Under the pieces are notes generated by a model. The model ran no database searches, had not been told where the DNA came from, and saw only the letters and a list, made by a program, of their open reading frames with translations. Source: Xiphias gladius (Eukaryota; Chordata; Actinopteri; Istiophoriformes; Xiphiidae). From it: a stretch of DNA of 64,000 nucleotides. The DNA is taken from positions 14,563,706 to 14,627,705 of the forward strand of contig NC_053417.1 in assembly GCF_016859285.1 (NCBI RefSeq), given 5' to 3'. A program made the translations under genes and the position numbers. Of this stretch, positions 1 to 12,300 are shown piece by piece (the first letter of the stretch is position 1; every line of letters starts with the position of its first letter).

Positions 1-3000
1 CAAGGAGCATGACCCTACAGTTCCCAGGGTGAGGAGACCAAACAGGCTGTGGAAACCCGGCAACAGTGTGACCATTCATGCCATAAAAAGATCTCCGTGT
101 ACCAGCTCCTTCTCTCCTAGGACAGAGGTGTCACTTCGATTCAGGAGTTTGGGATGTTGGAACAAACTATTTTGTGTCCTATCGAGCAGCGTAAGAGACA
201 TTGCATAAGTCGAGGGTAATAGCAACCGGGCATGGCAGTGCGAGCTCTGTCTCTTCCTCCATCTGCTACTGCTCAGTCTGGGCTCCTGTGTTTATGATAA
301 AAAGGCTATGACAGGGCAGTAATGACACTGCATCAACTGGCCAAATGGGATGGATGTCAAGTCTCAGTGACTGACGGTGGATTAGCTGTTCTCTCTCCCA
401 CTTTCTTCCTCCCGTGATGGCCACAGAGTCCAATGAAGCAGTGAATGCCATCTCTGTGAAGTATGCCACATTACACCTTTACCAAGTAACGGAAGAATAT
501 TATATTAGAACCTACGCATTGCTGTGCTAGAGACTGAGGTGAGGCCCTCACTACAAAGTAAACAATCCCTGGGTGGCCCCTGTTCTTCCTTGCTCTTTAG
601 CGGATGTTCTGAGTACAATAGGTCATGTAGCATTGAGAGCTATATAAACAACCCAGCCCGACTCATAGGGTCATATGTTAGCCATCATGCCGGCAATTAG
701 CCTGAGTAATTCCTCAGTTATAAATACAAGCCATGTCATTTGTTGCTGATGTTGAAACATTTTCTCTAGATTGAAGACATCCTAAAGCAGAACGCGATGT
801 CCAAGTAAAGCCAAGGGTCATGATTAACTATTTATGGGAGTGTATAGGATTGAATGGATGTGCACAAGGAGACAAAAAAAGAGTTACATTTAGGATGCAG
901 TCTTTGTGAGTCTGCTTTAAGTGTTTTAGTGCAACAGAGCAGGGATTAGGGCTGATTTCTGTATTATATTTCCATGGAAAATGAGCTGGTGATGCAGGGA
1001 GTTGACAGGGAACAAGAGGCGTCAGAGCTCGGGCTTTATGATAGTCCTGACTTGCTGCCATTTAGTGTCACCCCATGCTCATTTTCTCTCCGGTGTCTTT
1101 AATTCCACCTGCCTCCTGGAAGGACTCCCTCCTGTTATTTTATTTTTTTTCTCCTGTGCTCGTAATAACACCTTTGGGGGACACACATCAACACACAGCT
1201 TGTCTGAGGATTATTTCCATGATTTGGTTTAGTCATTTAATGGTTGATATTTTAGTACTAACACAGAAGCAGAGTGTAGAAGAAATGTTTGTAGGCTTGT
1301 AGTTAACTAAAATGAGCCAGAACACCACACAGTAAGTATCACGCAGAATCAGCGTGCCAAAGTTATTGTGGGAGCTGAGATTTGGCTAAATAGATAAATG
1401 CTTACCCTGTGCACAGATTAAACTCTTAACACTAGAGCTTTCAAGGGACTGCAAGGGACCGTAGTAATTGCTTGATAAAATTACAGCACAAGATCATAGA
1501 AAAATCTGAAAAATGAAGCCATATGTTGAACACATGACCTGTCTTCAGATGGGCTCTGTGCTTGGTTTTTTTTAAGATTAGGCAGTAGGATGATAGGAAG
1601 CCATGGATAAGGCTGCTGGAGGAGCTTTGAAGTGGGTAAAGGGAAGGGGCCACGCAGGTATGTGCACTTGAAGGGTTGCTGAAAGAAATATCAAGTCATC
1701 AGCAGTGAAAGAATGTTGGGAAAAAAATAGTTTAAGTGCCGAACCTTCACCCTTGGACCCAATAGCAACAGTGTTTTTCTTTAGGATATGAATGTTGAGA
1801 ATCATATATTTCAAAAGCCAGTCTGTTCATCGGTTTATAAAAGATATGAAGGGCGAAATAGTATATCTCATCACAGTGCTTGTGCCTTTTATTCCATCTT
1901 CATTCCTTCATGACTCCCTGAGCTGTTCCATAAGTTACCATTAAAAGCAGGATAAAAGTTAGAAACAAAAGTAGAACTCTTATTCCATTTTGATATTACT
2001 GCTTGAATTTTGAACCAATAAATACGTCCTAAGTGATAAAACCTAATGCCAGTACATCAGTTGAGAACGCTAAGGTAGGACACTAAAGTCAGAGACACAG
2101 GATGCTTACAGTTTCATTCCCTCTGGCTTTACCTAAAGACTGGGTTAACTAGAGCTATTCAAAGAAGGTGAGATAAAAGAGAAGATGGAAGCTGGGTAAT
2201 CGCTAGATTGTTTTTTCATATCTTGCTCGTCTCAGGTGGCTTTGCACTGGGTCACATCACGTATTTCACTGACTAGCCTGTTCAGAGGCCAAATGTGTTC
2301 TCGCTAGTTAAAATCACACTGTGCTTCCTGTCTGCAGCCTTCCAGCTAATTTATCAGGATTAAACACGGCACAAATTCACTGCTGCAGCAACCAGACATG
2401 TACCTCTGAGAGTGGAAAGTCAGCATACTTGCTTCTTTCATTGGTGAATAATCAATACAACTTTGTCCTAACATAACATGTACACAACCTGCCACGGAAC
2501 CTCATTTTGGTCGAACAATGGCATTTCTCCCCTTCCCCCAAGACTTCAAATTTCATTCAGGAACCAGGCAGCATTTATGAAAGGCAATACAGATGAGAAT
2601 CCTGCCGAGTTGTTAAAGTGAATGGAGAAATATAATCAGAGCTGTGTTTTCTGCTGGATTTGCAGAAATCTGTTTTCATCAAATCTCTTTAGAGATGCCT
2701 CACCGAATGAGAGTGCGAATCAGTATTGCAGACATTCAAGACAATGGCAGGGGGCCATAATAGATAGAGTCCGGACACAGGGCCAGATTATCTGAGACAG
2801 CAAAAAGGGAGTGACCTTAAGTAAAATGTGTTTGCCGTTTCTTTTAACAGCTACTGTTAAGTACAAGTCATGGGCAATGGGAGAAATTATTTTGCATTAG
2901 GGTATTAAAAAAAACACAAAATGTATTGTCACACTTGTCATTTTGGGAGTTTCAGAGGGATTGCACATATCTTTTAGTATGAAATATTGTGTTTACTCTC

Positions 3001-6000
3001 TTGATAGCATGTGTCTGGCAACAGGTGAGAGATGGCCCCGGCCTGGGCGAGGAGATGAGCGCTCACGGTGTGCACAGAGCTGACTCACTGGACGTGGAAG
3101 AGATATATTAGATTTAACTAAGTGAGTGTCACTGGGAAATATGCTTTGTTTTGGCAACCAGGAGAACATATTGTTTTTGAACTGGTGAACACAGAGCTGG
3201 AAAGAGGGGGGTTGCCGAGTCGTCAAAGTGCCAAGACGCTCCAATTTCAGGGGAGCAGAGTTGTAATGACATCAGGGCAGTGTAATGCAGGTTGTCATGA
3301 GCGCAGCATGTTTGTCTTGATGTAATGTAACTCTGCCAGTACCCCCTGGACTCACAGCAAGGGCACGGACGGTAGAACATTTAATAGCATGACAGACAGA
3401 GAGAGCAAGAGAGACTGAAAAAGACAGAGAGCAGGGGAAATGTTGGCAACAATGGAAGACAGGTTTCAGATGGAAAATATAGCACATCAATAGCCAATCC
3501 ATCACTGCTTTCACCGCTCCTTCCACCCATCCTTTCTCTCCAGCGTACATGTGGTCAAAGTGCTGCAATGAACAGTTTCTCTCTGATGCCAGACAACATA
3601 TCAACGTTCTCAGAAAACCCAGCTAGGAGCACAAGCCCACTAATTTATCATAAACAGAAAACCAAACAGAAATAGCTCACAGGCTCCTCTCGCTCTCACT
3701 TTGTCAAGAGGGAGAGGGGAAAAAAACTGTGTGGGGTAGTCAAGGAAAAGTGAGCAAGACAGACAGGTTCCGATTTAGACACAATGCAATAAAGCACCCC
3801 ACACACATGCTAACCTCCCTCTGTATGCAACATATAACTACACTGGACCACTGACAGGGCAGAATACCAGGGCAGGGCCGTGTAAAGGGCTGGCTCATGT
3901 AGCACAGGTGGAATCAGTGTCTCTGCCTAGAGCTAAGAACATGGCTGCAGTAATGGCATATGCAGATGTGCAAACATATTTAAGACACATGCATACATAT
4001 AATCATATACTGTACATACCAGTATGCACATGCACTTGCACAAACAGCTATGCCTGAAGCTTCATATTTCCTTCTCTGGGGATAAAATAGAAAGCCCTAT
4101 GGACTTACAAATGTCTTTTACAAGGCAGAAGTTATGTGCTGGAGTCACATAAAACAAGCATGTGTGTTTCTTTTCAAATAAGCACCTATGTTTTGACTAT
4201 GAACTCAGAGTGGGGAGCCCCTGGTATCTATGGAGGGCTTAGAGCGGTACCAGGGTGTCCAAGTTTTTCAAATCAGAAACTGTCTAACTGCAGGTTCAAG
4301 CACCCCGTCGGCGTGCACATGCTCAGTGGAGGTTTCCTTGCGCTCGTTAGTACAACAGCAGAAGTTGAAGGGCTCTGTGCTCTGGAGGTGGATGAGCAAT
4401 CAGTCCTCAAATAGTTGAGCAACCAAAACAGAATATGGAAAAATAGACATTTTCTGATGGGGGGGTCACTAAAGGATCACTTCACTTTTACTGGAGCGAT
4501 GACAAACATCTTATGATCTCACTAGGTGATATCCCTCTGGTGTTAAAACCAACTCTTTAAAAATAAGTGTGCAGCTCCTGATAAAGAGGCAGACAGAAGT
4601 CTGATGCTTTATTGGCTCCTTTCATTTTTAAAGATAAGATGGTGATGGAGTGTTTCAACAGCTGTCTCAACTCCCTGGTGATCAAACTATATCAGCCTTA
4701 TATATATCATATGGTTCTTCCTCCCACTTCCAGCCAAACCCTCACCATCCTTCCCACTCTCGATTAACCCCTTACACCCTGGCTGCCCCCCCCACTTCCA
4801 CACTACTCTGTCCTCTGCATGCCATCCTCTTTGGCCTCTTTTCTACATCCATTTCTGCCAAGAAAACATCATCACTAACTTTTCCCAACTGCCCGTTCAT
4901 AATTCTGCTCCGATTAGGTCTGTCACTGCCGAGAAGGACACTGGAAATCTCTGTGAAGAGAAAGTCAAAAGGACATACAGAAAGCCCAGAACACACACAG
5001 ACAGGCCCGAGTAATGGAGAATTGCTGACCGTTGACGTAGCTTAATGTAGCTAAGCCATAGCTGTGGGGGGAAAAAGAGCCCCATTAACAGAGAGCAGAG
5101 CTGGTTGACTGGATACAGCTGTGCTCAGCAGAGCCTCATCAGAAGCAAGTTGATTGATTACGATCACCTGCACTGCACTGTGTAGCAGAGCAGAGCTGAT
5201 CAGCATGAGGGAGGGGAGCATGTTCATATGTGGTGGAAATTACTTGTTGCATCTTGGATTATGCTGGACTAATATTGTGTGTGTGAAAAAGTGACAGATA
5301 CAGAAAGGAGAGAGAGAGGACTCTGGAAATGATCAGGAGCAAGACAGTGTGGAATTAGGGCCAATATAAAAAGCACTTTTAATATCAGTGTCATATCTTG
5401 TGGTTAGACTCGAACCTTTCAGATTAGCATTTATCTTGGAAAGGCAGATGAAAAATATTAATCGTGGTTTTTCCAAGAGAAATGAGAATGAGAGGAATCA
5501 AGGAGAAGGAGGGAGGAGATGCAGAGTAAAAAAAAAAAGAAAATCGAAATCTAGGTTGTTACTCAGCGACTGCTACAAAGATAAAACACATCTGTATGAA
5601 TCTACTTGATGTAAGAAAGCTCTGGCATTTGGATGACAGAATAACTAGGGAGAAATGAGAAATTACAAGATATAATATTACAGAATCTCCTTTTATCAGC
5701 CTGATCAGTCAAGTGTGTTCATTGGCTATATTTCAGAAATCAGAATCAGGAATGGACACAATTTTTTTTCATCGATATGTAGTGGTATCTTACCATACAG
5801 CGGGTTTGGGTTTAATATGTAAAGCAAAGGTTTGAAATATCTGTCTGTGTGTCAGCCTCCACCCCACTACAATAGAGATTAATAAAATTTTGTTTGTGAC
5901 ACTCACAGTATCAAAGATTTACATTCAAAAAAATTGGTAGCAACATCTCTTTTCAGAGACAGAATCCCCATTTACTCTGGATAATCACAGCACATTGTAA

Positions 6001-7835
6001 ACAATTTTCATAGGAACTATTTTTATGGTAGAGTGTATTTCCAATGAAGACTTAACCGTGAGGTTTATGGATTACTTGTAGTGTCAGAGAGACTGGATTA
6101 CTGGAATGACAAGAAGGTATTGAATTTTCCAAACATAATTTTTCAGTGCTGTGAGCACCAAAAAATAAATTCCACTCACTAACCTTGCACTGGGATGGCA
6201 GTATAAATCACAGAGAGATATTACTAAAACTAGGCACTTGAAACCGAAGCTATCTGCATGGTGAGAAGACATTTTTCCGTAATTTGGGTGAACACATCAT
6301 TTAAATGTAGCTCTTGCTGTAAAAAATGTACAGCAGGTTGGGCCCCTTCACTGGTTTCTACAGGGACTGAATGGTGGCCCGTGAAGGTCAAGTGGCCAGT
6401 GGTTTGTTGCAACATCTCCCACTCTCCACAAACCATCTGCCTCATGGCGCAGCTCCAGCGGAGGCTCAGAGGGGACAGAGCAGCTCGGGAGTGGGGGGGC
6501 AGGCCGAGAGGTGAGGGGGTGATGGCTGGAGAGTGTGTAGCTCCATCTACAATGATATGAGGCACAGTGAGGTAAACAGCCCAAATGGAATGAGATGATG
6601 AGAAAAAGCTGGCCCAGAGCAAGGAACCTCTTACAGAAAGTATAACAAAAAGTCTGACTCTAAATGAAATGGAGCGAAGACATTTACGAGCCAGCTCTCT
6701 GTCTCTGTAGAGTGAATAACTGACATGAATGGATGGGGGTAAAACGGCTAATGACAGCCAATTGGCAGAGGCCAAGGTACATACGTAGTAATTCCCTGGT
6801 TATTTCACACACTGCACACCATACGATTGTGCATGATTGTTGATTTCCTAGGTAAACTAAATCTAAAAAGGAAGGAGTCAGTTCACAAAGGATTTCTCTG
6901 CTCAATATGCAAATGTCAAACGGAGGGAACAGTCTGTAACTTTCCCACAGAGCTGGACACATGGTAAATTGGCCAGTGCAATTACAATGTGATGTGCCCC
7001 TGTGACCGCAGACCCTACTGGAGAAGGAGGGGTGGACTGGGATTATTTGTACAATATATGTGAGTAGGAGGTCACTGCTATATGTTGTACCATTATAACA
7101 AAATATATGCTGATCTTCCTCCTGCATCTGCTGGCTCAGAGGACCATGGTACTTTTTCTCAATATTACTGTGTGGCCAAAGTATTCTAAAAAAAACAGAA
7201 GAAAAAATAATGAATGGTTTGGTTTTATGTTAAATGCGTATAATTTCAACAGAGAGCAAAGCCAGAATCCTTCACGTTTGTCTTAGAAACACAAACTGTG
7301 AGGCCAAGAGCTTGATTCCTAGAAATCGCATGAAAAGAACAAGAGCTTTCTTGACGTTCCCTATAATGTGGAATAACAAGCTTAGCAGAGATTCTTGCAC
7401 CCCCAATTTCCCTGCAGCTTTTTCATGGTGCATGGTTCAGACCAGTAAGAAATTGCATAAATAGTGATCAAGAGTGGTTACATACTGTATATTCTGCATT
7501 TGTCCTTCTCAGATGGTGTATGCAACCGAGCACACATGCATGCAGCTGTGCACTTTTTTCCCTATGTAAGTAACTGGCGGCTCACGAAAGTGGTGTTGCC
7601 ACCTAGTGATGAAATGTAAGACAGCAACTTGTCATCCAGTGTTGTAAGATGCCAATTGAGTGTGAAATTGTAAAACAAATGGAAAGGATCAGTGAGCTTA
7701 TTATTTGGAGCAAAAATAATCTTTATCCCAACCAGGAGGCCAGAACAGAGCTTCTTTTCTTTGAAGCAGCAAAGAATCAATATATATTTTAGATGATCTT
7801 ATCAATAAAAAAGTTCATGTTTTATGAAGGACATA
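1..7835. other. Intergenic or intronic DNA with no recognisable gene
   Basis: I find no coding exon here on either strand. The open frames present, the longest being 181 codons on the minus strand at 6,230-6,775, have low-complexity or random-looking composition, match no family I know, and lack a run of phase-compatible splice sites. The stretch has ordinary vertebrate intergenic composition with a few purine or pyrimidine runs and no CpG island. Some parts, such as about 2,330-2,770 and 6,890-7,030, are relatively free of simple repeats and could be conserved non-coding DNA, but that cannot be judged from one sequence. Confidence 0.5.
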
Positions 7836-8299
7836 TACACTCAGTTGGCACTTTATTAGGTACACCTAGCTAAAACTGATGCAATGTAATACAGGAGTCC
7901 TACAATAAATCCTACGCTCATAGAGGTTATAATGTTCAGTTTCTGTTCAAATTGCTTTAAGGAGGTGTTGATTCAACTTTATGATCATTTTGGAATCTGC
8001 AGTTTGTGGTGCTGTTGATCTGTGCTGCATTATACAGGGAGTTTTTCTATTATTCAGCATACCATCTGATATAAATGAGGTGGACAAAATAGAAACACCT
8101 GTAAGTAATAACGCAGTAAAATTCAAAAGCATCATAACCTACATACTCCAAAATGGTCATAGGTTTAGTAAACACCTCTCTAAAACAGTTTCAACAAAAA
8201 ACATTATAACCTTTATGAAGGAGGATTTATTGCAGATCTTTTGGATTAGACTGCATTAGTTTTAGATAGGTGTACCTAATAAACTGCCAAATGAGTGTA
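7836..8299. mobile_element. Fold-back MITE (non-autonomous DNA transposon) with long terminal inverted repeats
   Basis: The ends are near-perfect inverted repeats. The left end begins CACTCAGTTGGCACTTTATT at 7,838, and the right end, read on the other strand from 8,297, begins CACTCATTTGGCAGTTTATT. About 42 of the first 46 positions agree. Weaker inverted similarity continues inward for over 100 bp (around 7,880-7,975 against 8,165-8,250), so the element could fold into a long hairpin. Both ends are flanked by TA, which fits TA-target insertion, but the superfamily is not certain. There is no transposase frame, so the element is non-autonomous. It lies about 1 kb downstream of IDH3G. Confidence 0.85.
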
Positions 8300-9355
8300 T
8301 TTATAATTTAAATAATTATTTATTTTAGCTGTAAAACTCATTTGAGAAATGTTTCAAATCTAAACTTGTCCAAAAAGATCAACTTAAGATAGATTATTTC
8401 TTTATTGATAATATGTTATACAGTATATATGCCCCCCCAGACATGATAAAAACCAGTCTTTTCATACCATACTTTAAGAGCTCTTGCGTGGTTAGCTTTT
8501 AGGGACAAGGATATACCCTGTGACATGGTCCACACTTATGTGAAAAGATTATTATGACACAAGCGAAAACGTTCAGTTTTGACAGCAGTTACATGATGTA
8601 CACTTCCTCTGACGATACAGTATAGATGAAAAAGCTATATCACCATTTTCAAACTACAGTTAATATGATGTGAATATACAGGAGAGTATATAACAGTATA
8701 TAATACCCAACTAACAAAATGACAAAAAGTTAAGGCATTAAATAACCATTGCACATTTTGTTGGACTGAAAAGGCTGTAACATAGTCTTAAGTTATAAAT
8801 TATGTAACGATCCACATTGAAGGAAAAGATGATTTTGTACAAAGACAGACTAGACAATTTGTGGTCATCTCAAATATTTCTGACCCCATTATGCGTTTGG
8901 TGACTGAAACTGTAAAAGAGGCCTTTTCATGTTTCAGAACAATTTGTCAAAAACAGATTTTACAACTGAATGAATCTGATGAACTCAGGAAATATATACA
9001 CCCTTAAGGTAGGTTTTATCATCTGATAGGATGGATAATGAAATTTTATCAAAAGTAAACCATTTTTTTTAAAACAGTCTAGTGAAGGTCATCATCATAT
9101 GTGAAACACACAGATGTTGATTAACGTCTTTTGTACATTGAACTGATCAATAAGCCATGTGAACACGAAAAACAAGGAGTCATTGTGATGTCAGTGATAA
9201 GACCGCCGCTATGGAAACAGACATGCATAGACATCCTTCTCATATACTATACACCTGTCCCACATACACACAACACCTGTTCACACTCACACCTCTGATG
9301 AGTGTGTGAGTGTGCGAGTGTGTGTGTGTGTGTGTTTGGTGTCCTCAGCAGTGGC
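8300..9355 (-). other. Probable 3' UTR and downstream flank of IDH3G
   Basis: This AT-rich stretch follows the IDH3G stop codon on the minus strand. A minus-strand AATAAA (TTTATT on the plus strand at 8,401-8,406) is the best-placed poly(A) signal I see. It would give a 3' UTR of roughly 0.95 kb. A short (TG)n tract lies at about 9,318-9,334, just after the stop. No other gene is visible. Confidence 0.4.
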
Positions 9356-12300
9356 TTAGAGCTCTGATGTGAGCTGCCCTTTACTCTGGATGATCCTCAT
9401 GACAGACTGGACCACTTCTGATGTGGTGCCCTGGCCCCCAATATCAGCTGTGTGCAACTGCAAGAAATACATTTAAAAAAAAAATAAATTTAAAAATTTA
9501 AAAACAAAACAGAATGCACACAAACATGGTACAAAATTAATCTAATAACACATCACTGTATTCCATTCAAATTTTGCACTGTGGAACGAGTGTCCTGCCA
9601 CATTTTGTATTTGTATGGGCGCTTTGTGTTTTTTAAATTTAAATTTTTTAAATGCTGCTTTGTGTCAGTGTATTGTGATTTTCTCTAGGAAGCACACCAG
9701 ACCTGCCATCAGGGCCTCTGAGCCTATATCCCACAACAATGGCCTGTTAAAAATATGATAGTGAGACAGTTGAGGGGATGTGATGAAAAACATACCCTGG
9801 TTTCATTCATGGTGGTGAGGACTGCATTCCGGATGGAACTTGCATAATCATAAAGCCTGGACACATACGGGAGAATTATTTAAATTACTGGTAAAGCACA
9901 GTCAAAACATAATGTCTCAAATAAAACCACAGGAAGGTATGTACTGAAAATATTTTATCTGGAAAAGCTTACTTAAGGTGGTCCAGCATCATGCAGCTGG
10001 CCAGCAGCATGGCAGTGGGGTTTGCAATGTTCCTGTCCGCGATACTCTTCCCTGTATTCCTTGTGGCCTGAGAGATGCAGAAAAATAGGGCAAAGAGGAG
10101 ATGAAACTCTGAATTACAATATATCAGACAGACATGATTCATGCATTTTTTTCATATGTCGAAAACAGAGGGGACAGTGGCCTTCTAACCAGAAACTGCC
10201 AAAACACTCACCGTTTCAAAGACAGCATAGTCACGACCATAATTGGCTCCTGGCACAAGGCCAGGCCCTCCCACAAGGCCTGCACACACGTTGCTCACCA
10301 CGTTCCCGTACAGATTGGGCATCACCATCACATCAAACTGCTGGGGCTTGGACACCAGCTAAAAACACGAACACAGTAGCAGGTAAACAACTTAGATTTC
10401 GCAACACTGACAGACATTCCTTGAATGCATTAAAATGTTAACTGTCACCTGCATGGTGGTGTTGTCCACAATCATGCTGTCAAATGTGATGTCTGGGTAA
10501 CCAGAGGCCACTTCTCTGCAACACTGCAGGAACAAGCCATCACCGAGCTTCCTGTTGGGAGCAGAAAGGCCACACTCAACATTTTCAGCACTAAGAAACT
10601 CACGATACCATTGTAAGACTCAGGAGGCCAGACAGCTCTGGTAGGACACATTTGCCACAGAGTTACTCACATGATGTTGGCCTTGTGCACGGCAGTGACC
10701 CTACGACGACCTTTCTCCCTAGCCAGACGAAAGGCATAGTCGGCAATCCTGAGGGAATTATTCCTGGTGATGATCTTAAGACTCTCCACCACTCCTGATA
10801 CACTCTAAGAGAGACAGTGAGGAGAATAACAAATAAATGACAACTAAAGTCCAAGTACTGAAAACTATAAGATGAAACTAGACTAAAAAACATAGAGTGG
10901 ATATAACAATGATGTAAAGTCCAATGACTTTAGTTCTAAACACTACAAATCACTTCTTAACTATATAGCAAACAAATGTGTCCACAGTAAGGGCTGAATA
11001 AAAAAAATAAAAAATTTAGAAAACTAAAGACAAACTCGAGCAAACATGTATATCTGCGGTAAATGTTATGTATATCTGCTGGTTCCTTGTTGTAAGTGGG
11101 TCAGTTAGTGCTGCATGATGTGTAAAATGTCTCCTTTGTGGAAATGGAGATATTACAAAGTGCACAAAAAGGTTATTTAACTTACAAAGTAACATAGATG
11201 ATAGTTGCTACATGAGCTGTCTTGAATCACGACAGTTCTGTAAAATGTGACATGAATATCGACAGTCTATACGGACCCATCCCAGTTTACGGGACTATCA
11301 TGACTCAGGATTGTTAGCTGACCCAGGATCTTTTCAAGTTTAGAGATCACGTCTACAAGAGGGATAGACTGAAAAAAGCGTCTGCTTACTGATCTGGGCT
11401 CTGTTTGTGTTTGTTGAAGAGATATTATATCTGGCTGTGAAATTTGTAAAACCGTAGAAGTATAATAATAATATGTGGATTCTACTTTATTCAGTCTGTC
11501 CCTGCCAGGGAGCAGGGCTCCAGATATCAGGCTGACGTCTTGTCAACACAAACAGTGCAGATGAATTAGTGAGCAGGCTTTCAGTTTCTGCTACTGACAG
11601 TCCATGCACAGCTTTATGGGATAGCATTCATTTTTTAAAATATGTTTAAATATGATGCCCTTGTAAGTGGTCCAGGTGTTTTATTCTTCTTCCTCAACTG
11701 TTTTCCTCAAGTATACACGTGTATTATAAAAATATAGATAATACGTTTTAGTTCATGTTCATTTACCAAGGAAAATAAATCCTCGGTCGACAGTTTTATG
11801 AACAGGACATATGATCACAGTTTAGCCGATAATGTGCACTTGACACAATTTTATATTCAAGGAAACAGTGTTGCTCACTCTTTGAATGTAGGAGAAATTT
11901 CAGTTCCCAGGATAAGAAGCGCTTCGCACAACATTGGTACTTATCTGTTGTGACTGAATCATCAAGAATCAAATGAAATCAAATTGAAATGAATCAAATC
12001 GATTCTGGACTCTGAATTGAAACTGAATCGAATCAGGAGATCAGTGGTGATATCCAGCCCTAGTCCACACATCAAAATTCAGGTTAAGCTTGTGCAAATT
12101 TTGTATTGTTCTAGAAGTTTAGAAAATTTTGTCATTGTTTCATGTTGTTGATGATTAAGGAACAGTATCTAATATATACTGATGATGACCTCGTTAAACT
12201 AATTTGTTTAATGAGGGCAGTATTGGTGCTAGTATTGATCAAGTATATCAGATCACTGCATTACTGTTTTTAGCTAGGTAAAAAAATACTTTTTTTTTTT

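Noticed and set aside
6230..6775. 181-codon minus-strand frame
   Set aside because: No conserved motif, no splice-compatible neighbours; consistent with chance in 64 kb.
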